A DNA stretch of 64,000 bases from Entomortierella parvispora (taxonomy: Eukaryota > Mortierellomycota > Mortierellomycetes > Mortierellales > Mortierellaceae): the NCBI GenBank assembly GCA_963573315.1, contig OY752144.1, positions 1,048,501 to 1,112,500 on the forward strand, read 5' to 3'. Positions 41,701 to 50,514 of the stretch are shown here, piece after piece. Every line of letters begins with the position of its first letter. Position 1 is the first letter of the stretch. Below the pieces are notes generated by a model. That model did no database searches. It saw only the letters and a program-made list of their open reading frames with translations, and was not told the origin of the DNA. A program made the position numbers and the translations under genes.

Positions 41701-44700
41701 GTCCTCTCTTCTTGTGAAGTTACCTCGATAGTATCGCGCTACACGTCCATGATTCGACACAAGGTGGGCCTCCCGGCTGGCACACCCAACAGTATCCTCT
41801 TCCATCGTCGGCTTTACGGTCTTCGTCACTTTGGTGATGTACAGGCTGAGGAGCAAATCTCTACGGCGCTTCTTCGTATCCAGGATACTGGTCTTGTGGG
41901 GCAAGTGATGGCCGCTCGCCTTTCGTCACTCCAGGCCGCTGCAGCACTCGTCCAACATCCGCTATCTTTTCCGGACCGATCCTGTTTAGTTCGGCGTCAC
42001 CATTTCTTGGCCAAGGTCTGTGGGCTTATGGTCGACCGAGCCATCTCCTTTGCTCCTGTCCAGCTTCCGACGGACCAGCCTCTTACTCCGTTGTCAGCCC
42101 TTATCCCGGCAGCAGCATACTCCAAGATCGGTCCCCAGATGTTCAAAGACGGCATCGTCTTCAAGCACGACGTTGTCACTGAGGATGGGTCACACCTTGC
42201 ATCATGGCGCGAACTTCGTGACCGACATCATATCTCAGGGCCCATGCGCGCGTGGTATGCAGCCCTCACCGTCCACCTGTGCCCCTCGGAGGATGAAAGC
42301 GATACTGATCCTGACGAGCCAGTTCAGCCAGCCCAGCCTGCCGACGAAGTAATCGAGCACGACTCTGATGTGTCCAGTGTGGTCGAGATATCAGATACTG
42401 ACTCTGAGCCACTGATCGACCCGCGCTTCCCTCGCAGGACATACAAACAAACGCGACGTGGCCCTAAAGAAACAGAAGGTGAACTTGAGCGCGTGAGTAT
42501 AAACAAAAGCAAACTACAAAAGGCAGTGTCTACAACAGCTGCTTCGGCAGTGACTCATTCGTTCAAGGGGGATGAAAACGCAAAAGAACAAACGCCAGAC
42601 AAAACCAAAGACACACTTACTCAATCGTATCCATTAGAACATCGGGCGGACACCTCTTCTTGCGACGGCAACGGCGCGGAGGTTGTGAAAGAGGTGATAT
42701 GGGAGATGGATATGGCGTTCATGGATCAAGAGTCGTCGGCAGAGGAGCAGGACGATGAGATGCCAAGAGGACCACGGAGCCCCAAGGGAAAAGAGGTGGC
42801 GCGCGAGCAGGTTCAAGAGGAAGAGGACTGGAGCGAGGCGCGAGTGGGGACGGTGGTGCGGAACAAGAGTGGGGAGTGTGGACAAGATGCAAAAGAGACC
42901 GTGCAGGACAAAACTAATGAACAAAAAGAACAACAAGACGCAAAAGAACAAAAAAGAGGCTCACGTCACGCAAAGATTCAAAAGATTCAAAAGATTCAAA
43001 AGGCAAGGCACAACCCTCCTACTGCACGGTCTGCACACCTCCAGCGCCAAAAAGACCAGACACAAAAAAGAGAGCCGGAAAAAAAGAAAAAGGGACCATA
43101 CGCTCCCGGGTCGCACTCCCTTCCTTCTTCTTCGTCTTCTTCTTCTCTCATTCTTTCTTCTTCTCCTTCTCCTTCTACTTCTTCTTCTTATTCGGAACCG
43201 TCACCTTTTATTTCTTCTTCAGAACTGTCACCTTCTTCTTCTTCGTCTTCTTCGTCATTGCCTTTGGGAGTAAGCGACCCTTCCTTTTCACCCTTGTCAC
43301 CCTCCCCTGTCATCCTTTCATCGTCAATTCCACTTTCCCAATCACCCCTGTCATCATCCTCGTTTACAGCACCGTTATCTTCACAACCCTCATCTCAATT
43401 TTCTTCATTCTCGCAAACTTACACGGCAGCACCTGCAGCCCGACGTCTCTTCCCTGACACTGACTCTACTCTTGGCCTAGCTCCACTCTCACGTTCTGCC
43501 CCTGCCAGAATAGATGCCGAAGATCCTCCGACAACATATCTATCGCGCCTTCCCCCGGAGGCAGATGACCTACTTCGAGCTGAATCTCGATGGCTTGACG
43601 AGGAGCTAGACAGACGTCTGCAGGCTGCTGATGCAGCCACTTTACCAGCCAGGACCACGATCATCCAAGAACTGCAGGCAGCGGTAGACCAACGCACACT
43701 GCAACTCCGTGCTGACACGGCTAGATACAAGAAGCTTCTTGCCAAGACCCCACGACGAGTGGCAGAGGCAATCAAAGAGGCTACCAGCATTGCACAGCAA
43801 GGACTACGAAGGCTACAGGTGCGATCTCAGTTTCAAATCGAGAGCATTGCTGTTAATCTCGCCCGCAGAATACAAGAAGCGCACGACTTTGCAGACACCA
43901 AACACCAGCAGCATCTGGAGGCAGCGGAGGCCAGACTACAATTGCGGACAGAGTACATGACCTGGGCCGCGGAGCTGAGGGACCAGGACGTGAGGACCAA
44001 CAACGAGCGCCTACAACAACACCTTCACCCTCTTACTGTTACCATTGATTGGAGCGCTGTTCGTCCTCTGCGTGTTTTACCCCCACCTTTGCCTATCCCC
44101 TCTCGAGAGCATCTAGTTAATGTAGGTCCCCTGTGGATGCCTCCGGACCAAGCCGAACTCATACACCGGCTTCGCCAGTCACCAACAACACCGGAGCGCC
44201 GCGACCTTTACTCTGATGGCTCCATGGTCCGAGCTGGTTCCGAGGACTGTGCTATGGCGTTTGGAGTCGCGGATTTCTCCACGGACACTACCTACTCTAT
44301 TCCAGGCCGCGTAGACGGACAAGCTTCCTCCGGCAAGGCCGAGCTAATGGGTCTCCTTGCCGCAATCGTGGCCATGCCCCCCCAGCAAGATATATTGGTC
44401 CGCCTTGATAACGAAGGCGTTGTCACTCAATTCCAAGCTCTGGTCAAGGACAGGGCACGGACACTTCCCCGGCGGCGGCAACGAGCAACATTTGCGGGCA
44501 CATGGGCTGTTCTGGCAGCGTTAGTGACAGAGCGCGAAGGTCAGACTGATGTGGAATGGGTCCGTGGTCATAATGGGGAGCTGGGCAACGAATTGGCGGA
44601 TGAAGTCGCTACAGACGCAGTCGAACAGGATACACTACCTTGGCAAGCCGACCTCAGCGCACAACAGGACATCACTTTCACAGCATCGTGCCATGGACAA

Positions 44701-45744
44701 CAACTAGAGTCTGACCTGCGACAATTTCTTAAACAGCAGACGACCATTCGCCATCACCAGACATGGATAGCACAGAAGAGGGTCAAGCGTTCCATTAGTG
44801 ACCTGGAAGATGTGGATTGGCGCTCAGCACTGTCCATCATTCACGACAAAAGGCCAGTCCACACCTTCTTCAGCAGCCGCAGTGACACTACTCGTCGCTC
44901 GCAACATATCAAAAAGCTGCATGGAACGCTTCCGACACTCACGGTCATGCATGCGAGATATCCTGACCTGTATCCTGACAATCTATGCTGTCTATGTCGA
45001 GGGGCACCAGAGGACAACAATCACGTTTGGGTTTGTCCAGAGTCGTTACAACAACAGATGCTTATATGGGAGGACGCTGTGGCTTCGATTCCAAAGTGGG
45101 GCCGGGCTGCCATTAAGAAGGTCAACGACGGAAAACTCTCTAGACACAGCAAACAGCAAGCCCGAGCACTGGTAATGGAGGCCCCAAAAACTCTGTACTG
45201 GCACCAACCCGCGGATGTGCAAATCTGGGCGTCACTCTACTCTGCCTTCAACGACTTGTCCATGGTGCGCCCTCCAAAATTTGGCGAGAACACTTCACCA
45301 TTGGACACGGCACGCTCGGTAGTCACTGCATACCAAGGACTCTTATACTCCGCCTTGATCGACGCGTGGACGCCAGTTTTCAAAGCTCCTCACTCGGTTG
45401 TAGTCGCGGTCGCACACCAGTTTATCCGTCGCCTGGATAGAGACGCCCTGGCTAAAGTGTGGAAGCACCGTTGCGAAGTCACAATTGCATGGGAGAAGGA
45501 ACGCGGTATCCGCCCCAAGATGAAACGACAAGTCCAGCCTGGTTTACCCTGGAATAATGCCTCTGGGGCGCTATTGCCCCCTGACACTTGCCCATGTGGC
45601 GCGCTCCTCACTGACCACATCCAAGGCCTCTGCCCTGGAGCCCAGGACGACCCTTTTTTGGCGGACCATCGACTTCTGGCCTGTATACGCGGCCAAGTTC
45701 ATTTAACGACACTTGAAAAAATGGGGAAGATCCATTTTTTGTAA
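38743..45744 (+). CDS. Element D ORF2: APE endonuclease, reverse transcriptase and RNase H
   Basis: 2333 aa, unusually long for a LINE polyprotein. The APE domain (about 40-290) has IFGVQETNAS, MGDFNGVVNPSLDRD (Asp188) and SDH at 274-276. The RT (about 600-960) has LNKAPGLSGVTGDVLRHL, ILFQDIRRCFDSV, LDQGGVECPIL and FVDD at 859-862. Residues ~1190-1560 are disordered: acidic with VVEISDTDSE at about 1213-1222, then Lys/Gln-rich, then almost pure Ser/Pro. A coiled-coil segment follows at about 1600-1760. RNase H lies at about 1818-1960 with all four acidic residues (SDGS Asp1825, KAELMG, LDNEGV, NELAD Asp1953). Two Cys/His clusters follow, CCLCRGAPEDNNHVWVC and CPCGALLTDHIQGLC. The ATG overlaps the ORF1 stop by 8 nt (ATGTCTAG). 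Confidence 0.93.
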   Translation: MSSTPSSSPPPVVASPLPDYTTDILDPQTPLSPFNTLTLGTINVQGGLSSDFFPSLCDEALHKNIGIFGVQETNASTDRTKSLFFRDSRSLPFRALWCCSPTKTRGSGVGLFIHDHWYTYLIDTINDGQGRAVAARFGFKSAAHFAIINCYLPDRHKYRELFASTVDWVKTQIDAFTVAGCHVILMGDFNGVVNPSLDRDSESHTSTAPELPLFSWLDNNSFVDTYRQLHPVTREYTWSSWNASGRIDMIWCSPTLATYVLETSFERLQPPISSDHMFVTTIFAVHSLIAPSPASGQSRRPTRGKKVMVADATEDELDNFSSRLDHVLCEFGHLQDIGIPMSPDGPDYDAIHALNLADVQLTTLCSILETNIMSAARHTLPCKRVGGGPLPPRGAARLRARTADISKAINLVTQGFLSSTPSTVSTITIHGALETWTSKNEAYLDLPSLPSIDADLDMWREWVLAARRAWTDSRAQHHAYVSKYRHSSIHAAIDQRNLRFASDTRATIRSILEVQTSRVHLDHIITDDPNGKAIVIDDPDLLLETVRSYFCDEWHAPRVVGTPEGRWEQQYAPRADINPQWFAHLMDPPSPEEMTAAVASAPLNKAPGLSGVTGDVLRHLGPFAQQLLHLVFRACCAQATLPASWMKGLLYCIPKGPCWTGRLTDVRPLTLLEHGRKILFSILVDRLVVVLTTHRILRGANFSVLPGTTTKDPIHILNAVMEDAREHNKEAWILFQDIRRCFDSVTCGPGETLERSLRRLRVHPRFIQLCTTIAMEKTNQVITAFGMTTPYHPRCGLDQGGVECPILWLICYDVLLDAVMDAGLGYVMMRHSTLVDQRRLPRLADDPEDIAVQVSAGAFVDDTNFYAPSQDNMQQTVHLAIEFFTLNAIEINPKKTELVVINSTANETSVAIGAAIIKAHSPTTAVRSLGVWLTEDGIPRPTKRMVTEEVASLCAILTRRAVTDKQAIYLVNNVLIPRILYRLSVTVLSSCEVTSIVSRYTSMIRHKVGLPAGTPNSILFHRRLYGLRHFGDVQAEEQISTALLRIQDTGLVGQVMAARLSSLQAAAALVQHPLSFPDRSCLVRRHHFLAKVCGLMVDRAISFAPVQLPTDQPLTPLSALIPAAAYSKIGPQMFKDGIVFKHDVVTEDGSHLASWRELRDRHHISGPMRAWYAALTVHLCPSEDESDTDPDEPVQPAQPADEVIEHDSDVSSVVEISDTDSEPLIDPRFPRRTYKQTRRGPKETEGELERVSINKSKLQKAVSTTAASAVTHSFKGDENAKEQTPDKTKDTLTQSYPLEHRADTSSCDGNGAEVVKEVIWEMDMAFMDQESSAEEQDDEMPRGPRSPKGKEVAREQVQEEEDWSEARVGTVVRNKSGECGQDAKETVQDKTNEQKEQQDAKEQKRGSRHAKIQKIQKIQKARHNPPTARSAHLQRQKDQTQKREPEKKKKGPYAPGSHSLPSSSSSSSLILSSSPSPSTSSSYSEPSPFISSSELSPSSSSSSSSLPLGVSDPSFSPLSPSPVILSSSIPLSQSPLSSSSFTAPLSSQPSSQFSSFSQTYTAAPAARRLFPDTDSTLGLAPLSRSAPARIDAEDPPTTYLSRLPPEADDLLRAESRWLDEELDRRLQAADAATLPARTTIIQELQAAVDQRTLQLRADTARYKKLLAKTPRRVAEAIKEATSIAQQGLRRLQVRSQFQIESIAVNLARRIQEAHDFADTKHQQHLEAAEARLQLRTEYMTWAAELRDQDVRTNNERLQQHLHPLTVTIDWSAVRPLRVLPPPLPIPSREHLVNVGPLWMPPDQAELIHRLRQSPTTPERRDLYSDGSMVRAGSEDCAMAFGVADFSTDTTYSIPGRVDGQASSGKAELMGLLAAIVAMPPQQDILVRLDNEGVVTQFQALVKDRARTLPRRRQRATFAGTWAVLAALVTEREGQTDVEWVRGHNGELGNELADEVATDAVEQDTLPWQADLSAQQDITFTASCHGQQLESDLRQFLKQQTTIRHHQTWIAQKRVKRSISDLEDVDWRSALSIIHDKRPVHTFFSSRSDTTRRSQHIKKLHGTLPTLTVMHARYPDLYPDNLCCLCRGAPEDNNHVWVCPESLQQQMLIWEDAVASIPKWGRAAIKKVNDGKLSRHSKQQARALVMEAPKTLYWHQPADVQIWASLYSAFNDLSMVRPPKFGENTSPLDTARSVVTAYQGLLYSALIDAWTPVFKAPHSVVVAVAHQFIRRLDRDALAKVWKHRCEVTIAWEKERGIRPKMKRQVQPGLPWNNASGALLPPDTCPCGALLTDHIQGLCPGAQDDPFLADHRLLACIRGQVHLTTLEKMGKIHFL

Positions 45745-45874
45745 CACTTTACTCTCCAATATTACACGGCGACGAGCCGTGGCATTTGTTGCGCGGGGAT
45801 CGCTAGACCACGCGGCTGCGTCAGGTCGTAGATAGTTCAGTTTATATACTCCACTTCTTTGGCTCGGCATGGCA

Positions 45875-45907
45875 AATAAAATGTTGCAAAAAAAAAAAAA
45901 AAAAAAA
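45875..45907 (+). promoter_or_regulatory. Poly(A) signal and poly(A) tail of element D
   Basis: AATAAA at 45875-45880, then a 20-A run at 45888-45907 that ends at the target duplication. This marks the 3' end of an integrated polyadenylated transcript. Confidence 0.9.
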
Positions 45908-45922
45908 TGCCGAACTATCTGT
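45908..45922 (+). repeat. Right target-site duplication of element D
   Basis: Second copy of TGCCGAACTATCTG(T). In copies A-C the same sequence is continuous with the bases that follow here. Confidence 0.92.
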
Positions 45923-46438
45923 TTTTTCTAAAAAAAGTGGCTCGCCCTGCGCTAAGCGGGAACAAGGGCTTCACGATCCATACAGATCGGGCCCAGGGAG
46001 GTAGGGGTGGAAGACTATTTAGGAAAAAGGCGACGGAAACGGCGGCCCTTGGTCATGACAAGTGAGGAAGTGACACCCGAGAGGAGCGTCAGAGCCCTTG
46101 GCATGGATCTTCTGGATCTTGCAAGGATCCAGGGGTGCTCTTTGAGTAGGGCAGGGAGCCACCTACTCGCGAGCACTGCTTCTCAGAGGCGGGGAGAAGC
46201 AGCGACCGCTGATTTTATTTTTTTGGTCGGTTCCTGCTCATCTCTTGTTGGTAAAGAGATGAACCGATGCCTGTTGGAGGTCTTGACGGAGAAGGAGACC
46301 CGCTCGCGTTCTCGACCTTGTGTTTTCTGTTTTTTTGGTTTTCGTGTTTCGGGTCTGTTTTTCTGGCGGGGCGGTCAATTGCAGGAGTCGATCGTCCCTG
46401 ATTTTGTTTTTTATCGTTCGGGACCGTGCGGTGCAAAC

Positions 46439-49400
46439 TTAATTGCTCCACATCTCTCCCCATTCCAGCCGATCTCGAAAGACCGTGATGTGAGGAGGAT
46501 GGTGCCACACAGACACAAACTGGTCGTAGTTCTTTGTCGACGGCTCTTGCCCTAATTGGCCTCGAGCTCGTTGGTGGTGTTCCACTTGATCACGGTAGAT
46601 GGCTCGCGCCTGTTCTACCTTGGCTCGTGTCTTGAACGCTGATACAACTGCTCCTCTCAGGTATATATCCGCCTGTCGTTCTCCATCTCCAAGGGCACAA
46701 TAGCTTTGCCATATGGTTTGAGTGACGGTAGAATGCAGGTGGATGGCCAGAGGTGGCAGGTCCGCTACTCGGGGCCAACAGAGTATATCGTGATACACTA
46801 TTGTGGATAGCGGTCCTGTCTGGCAGAGGGTTTCGATCCTCTCGCGGACTCGATCCCATTCTGCCAACACTTGTGGGCAGTCGTGAAAAGCATGGACTGT
46901 GTTCTCATGGACTTGTATCGGTGGGTCATGGGCGATGCACCTCCTGCACCACTTGTTCTCCACCGGTTGATTGAGTATTATGGTCGACTTGAATCCCTTG
47001 GTCCATACCGCTCTGTGATGGAGCTGGTACAGAAAGTGGCGCTCGTTGGGGCGTCGCTCGGTCGCCCAGAAGCGCTCCCAACACACCTTCCACTCTTCGT
47101 CCGGGATCGGAGGCATAGAGTTCCTTTCGGGATGAGGCCCAGGTCCCGTCCGGTCCACCTCGATGGATCTAAAGTTCATCAGGCTTGGGATGGCAGGCCA
47201 GTCCCTCTTGGCTTTAGGAAGAGGTCGTCCTACTTGGGCCTCTCGTGCTACTTTGCCCAGGTACAGACGAGCCCTCTTGACCTCAAAGGCGTTGGTCGCA
47301 CACTCGCCATCAAAGAGTTGGAAGCGATATCCAATTCTTCGCTCTGGGCGCGGGGCCTCTTTGATGTCCAGCTCCTGGAAGGCATGGACACTGGCGAGGA
47401 TGCTGGCTGGGAGAGGGGGGTCTGACAGGCCCAATAGCCTTGTCCCTCTCTGTGTTGGGTTTTCTAGAGCAAAAATGGCTTGACCTCCGCCGTTGGCTGT
47501 CCCCTCTCTGACAATCGTCTCCAACAGAGGAACCCATCTCTGGGCCGGGGTCTCCAGTCGGCGTGCCATCCATTTTGCTTTCAGGGCTTTGATCTGGTGT
47601 TCGGGGTGCAAGAGTCCGTATCCACCCCATTTCTTGGGCTGGCGGTACCAATTCAGACTTACACGAGCGTTTGTTGTTGGCCACAAAATGTGACGGGTCA
47701 GCTTGTCCAACTCCTGGTAGAACGACGCCGTAAAGGTGTAGAATGGTGCGACATACCACAGCTTTGACAAAAAGTACGTGTTCAGTACCGTCACACGACC
47801 TTCAAACGTCAGCTTTCTCAATCGCCATCCAGCAATTGCGTTCTCCAGTTTTCCGAGAATTCCCTTCTCAATCCCCTTCATGTCGCGTTCACCTGACTGC
47901 AACACGATTCCCAAGTGCTCAAATGCGGTCCCGAAGGGCACCGCATTGACATTTGGGACAGCGATGACCGTGTGAGCGGTCTCGGTCAGAGGGATCAGAG
48001 TGGATTTGTCGTGGTTGATGCGAGCCCCAGACGCCGCTTCGTGGAGCCGGATTGCATTCTGAGCGTGGATATCATCTCCTGGTCCCATCAGCAGATTGGT
48101 GTCATCTGCAAAGGCGGCAACCTTGGGACGGATGCCAGGGACCATGGGCCCCCTGGCGGTTCGTGTGTAATGTAAAAGGAACGGCTCCAGTACAAAATTG
48201 AACAAGATCGGCGCGAGGGGATCACCTTGGCGAAGTCCTCTCTTGATCTGGTACGGATCCGATTTGCGCGACCCCAAGTGGATGGTTGCCTCTAGCTCTG
48301 TGTAACAAAGCTTGATCCAGTGCCTGAGCCTCGGGCCAAATCCAAAGCGCTCCAAGCACAGATGCAGGTATCCCCATTCCACCCTATCATACGCCTTTTG
48401 CTGATCCAGACTCAAGATCGAAGCGTCTCCCTTGCTCCCGTCTTGAAAGTAATGAACCAGCAACTCCAGCAACATGACGTTGTCGTGTCCTTGTCGTTCT
48501 GGGATAAATCCCGTTTGATGAACATTCAAGATCTTGTCGGCAACAGGGTTCATCCGGTTGGTCAAGACCTTTGTAAAAATCTTGTAATCACACTGCGTGA
48601 GGGAAATAGGGCGGTAATTCCCTATTTGCTCCGCATCCCCCTTTTTGAACAGCAAGATAGTCAGAGACTGACCATGCGATTCGGGCATAGACGCGACTGA
48701 TCCTGGCTTGATATCGTTAAATATCTCCATGAGGACCGGTGTGATCTTGGATTTGAAAGCTTTGTAGAATGCGTAGGTGAGCCCGTCAGTTCCTGGAGAG
48801 GATCGAGCCGCCATGGCTTGAATCGCAGACGCAATCTCTCCCTCCGTGAGATCCGCATCCAGATCGATCTTATCTCTGGCGTTCACCGACGTGTGGACTG
48901 CACTCAGGAGCGTCTCCTGTGCGGTCCGGTCAGTCGGCTCTGACGTGTATAGCTCAGAATAAAACTCGCGGGCGATCGATTCAATCGAGTCCATGTCCTC
49001 TTTTGATTCTCCCTCCCTGTTTTTAAGAGCTGCGATAGTTGCTTTCCTGCGGCGTGCGTGAAGAAGCATGGTAAAAAACGGCGTGGCCTTCTCTCCTTCC
49101 TCCACCCATTTCACCTTGGCCATCAGCGCCACCTTTTGAAGTTCGTACTTGGACAGCTCACCCAGGTCATCAAGACATTGCAACCTCCTTGCAATTGCCT
49201 TCTTGTTCCTGGGGTGCTGGTCGAGAGTAGCGTCCGCTTGCGCGAGATCCCTGGTCAACTTTCGACGCTTGTCCATGTTATCTCTTCGTTTTTTCTTTGC
49301 ATATTTCAGACCTTCCTCCAAGATCCTGGTCTTGCACTCGTCCCAACAGGTGGACATGGGTGGTGAGTCGGGCTGACTCCTCTTCTCTGCCAGATCCGCA

Positions 49401-50470
49401 AAGAGAGAGTTCACCTTTTCCACAAAGGTCGGGTCGTGCAACAGACGCTCATCCAGTACCTCGGAAGCACAGTATGGAGGTTTGTCCGTAGTAAAAAGTG
49501 TGGCAGAGACTAGTCGATGGTCGAGCTTGGATTTTTTGTCGGGCCAGTAAATGTCGCAAGAGCGAACCTCCTGGGCCGAGACTGATCCAAGCATTGTAGC
49601 CGACACCATCAGATAGTCAATCCTTGAGTTTGTGTTCAAGATAATTCCGGGCTGTCCCGGAGTTGCTGGGTTCTCCACCAGGTCATCGTCTCTGTCTAGC
49701 ATGGCTAGCAGCTCCGCTCCATCCCCTATCGCTGGCCTCTCCCTCTCCAGCTCTAGCGGATCCGCGGCCTCCAAAAAGGCGCGACGGATTGCCATGTTCT
49801 GGGGGGTGACGGCGACAGTCCTGACGTGGTAGTGAGTATAGTATGGTTTGTTCTTTGTCCGAGGGAGGGCAGTGTCCACCAGGTTCAGCGGCGTCATCAA
49901 GGCGTCCACTACATTCTGCCAGGGTGCAGTGTAGCGGTATTCTTGTTGAAGTTCTACTGTTCGTGGAGGGTTCCTGTCTAACATCGGGTGCATTGTGTTG
50001 TTGAAGTCTCCCAGGACGACTGTGAGAGGGTGTGCAATTCTGCCCACGTCCAATCTGGCAAGAAAAATTGGCTGTTCTCTGTCGTTGGCTGGAAGATATA
50101 AGTTTGTGATCCTAAGAGTATCCTCATCCTGTCCTGCCGCTTTGAGGATGGCCGATAGGATACGGCCTTCTCCAAGCTCCACAGTGTCGGTGAGGAAGAA
50201 TCTTTCATGACAGACCAGCAGGCCGCAATATCGGGTAAAGAGGGACTTGCCCCTCTCCCCCCAATCTCTTGTCCATTTGGCTTTGACGGTGTCATTAAAG
50301 ATCCCAAAGTTTGCGGTCTCCTGGATCGCAATGATGTCAATTGGTTGATTTTTTAACCATGCAAAGAATGCACGGCGATTCTCATCGCTGAGAATAGATC
50401 TTACGTTCAACGTCGCTACCCGAAGGTTGGCATACGTGGACGCGTTCGGTGGTATAGGTTGTACAGGCAT
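46439..50470 (-). CDS. Copy E ORF2: APE endonuclease and reverse transcriptase
   Basis: Intact 1343-aa frame differing from copies A-C by a few substitutions, for example Ala for Thr in TEGEIASAIQ. Catalytic motifs are unchanged. A transcript would run into antisense element D before reaching its own 3' end, so the copy may be unable to supply a proper template RNA even if the protein is made. Confidence 0.94.
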   Translation of the reverse strand: MPVQPIPPNASTYANLRVATLNVRSILSDENRRAFFAWLKNQPIDIIAIQETANFGIFNDTVKAKWTRDWGERGKSLFTRYCGLLVCHERFFLTDTVELGEGRILSAILKAAGQDEDTLRITNLYLPANDREQPIFLARLDVGRIAHPLTVVLGDFNNTMHPMLDRNPPRTVELQQEYRYTAPWQNVVDALMTPLNLVDTALPRTKNKPYYTHYHVRTVAVTPQNMAIRRAFLEAADPLELERERPAIGDGAELLAMLDRDDDLVENPATPGQPGIILNTNSRIDYLMVSATMLGSVSAQEVRSCDIYWPDKKSKLDHRLVSATLFTTDKPPYCASEVLDERLLHDPTFVEKVNSLFADLAEKRSQPDSPPMSTCWDECKTRILEEGLKYAKKKRRDNMDKRRKLTRDLAQADATLDQHPRNKKAIARRLQCLDDLGELSKYELQKVALMAKVKWVEEGEKATPFFTMLLHARRRKATIAALKNREGESKEDMDSIESIAREFYSELYTSEPTDRTAQETLLSAVHTSVNARDKIDLDADLTEGEIASAIQAMAARSSPGTDGLTYAFYKAFKSKITPVLMEIFNDIKPGSVASMPESHGQSLTILLFKKGDAEQIGNYRPISLTQCDYKIFTKVLTNRMNPVADKILNVHQTGFIPERQGHDNVMLLELLVHYFQDGSKGDASILSLDQQKAYDRVEWGYLHLCLERFGFGPRLRHWIKLCYTELEATIHLGSRKSDPYQIKRGLRQGDPLAPILFNFVLEPFLLHYTRTARGPMVPGIRPKVAAFADDTNLLMGPGDDIHAQNAIRLHEAASGARINHDKSTLIPLTETAHTVIAVPNVNAVPFGTAFEHLGIVLQSGERDMKGIEKGILGKLENAIAGWRLRKLTFEGRVTVLNTYFLSKLWYVAPFYTFTASFYQELDKLTRHILWPTTNARVSLNWYRQPKKWGGYGLLHPEHQIKALKAKWMARRLETPAQRWVPLLETIVREGTANGGGQAIFALENPTQRGTRLLGLSDPPLPASILASVHAFQELDIKEAPRPERRIGYRFQLFDGECATNAFEVKRARLYLGKVAREAQVGRPLPKAKRDWPAIPSLMNFRSIEVDRTGPGPHPERNSMPPIPDEEWKVCWERFWATERRPNERHFLYQLHHRAVWTKGFKSTIILNQPVENKWCRRCIAHDPPIQVHENTVHAFHDCPQVLAEWDRVRERIETLCQTGPLSTIVYHDILCWPRVADLPPLAIHLHSTVTQTIWQSYCALGDGERQADIYLRGAVVSAFKTRAKVEQARAIYRDQVEHHQRARGQLGQEPSTKNYDQFVSVWHHPPHITVFRDRLEWGEMWSN

Positions 50471-50514
50471 TGGGAAAAAACAGTTGGAAGAAGGCGACGG
50501 GCAGAGACAAGTCT

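Larger units (their letters stand above)
36147..45907 (+). mobile_element. Nested non-LTR retrotransposon D (APE-RT-RNase H, poly(A) tailed)
   Basis: 9761 bp on the plus strand: a 426-nt 5' UTR, ORF1, overlapping ORF2, a ~145-nt 3' UTR with AATAAA at 45875-45880, and a 20-nt poly(A) tail (45888-45907). It is flanked by a 14-15 bp target duplication and interrupts the 3' UTR of copy E. Two intact ORFs suggest recent insertion. It is unrelated to the A/B/C/E family: its ORF2 has RNase H and an FVDD catalytic box, as in RNase-H-bearing clades (Tad1/I-like group). Confidence 0.95.
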
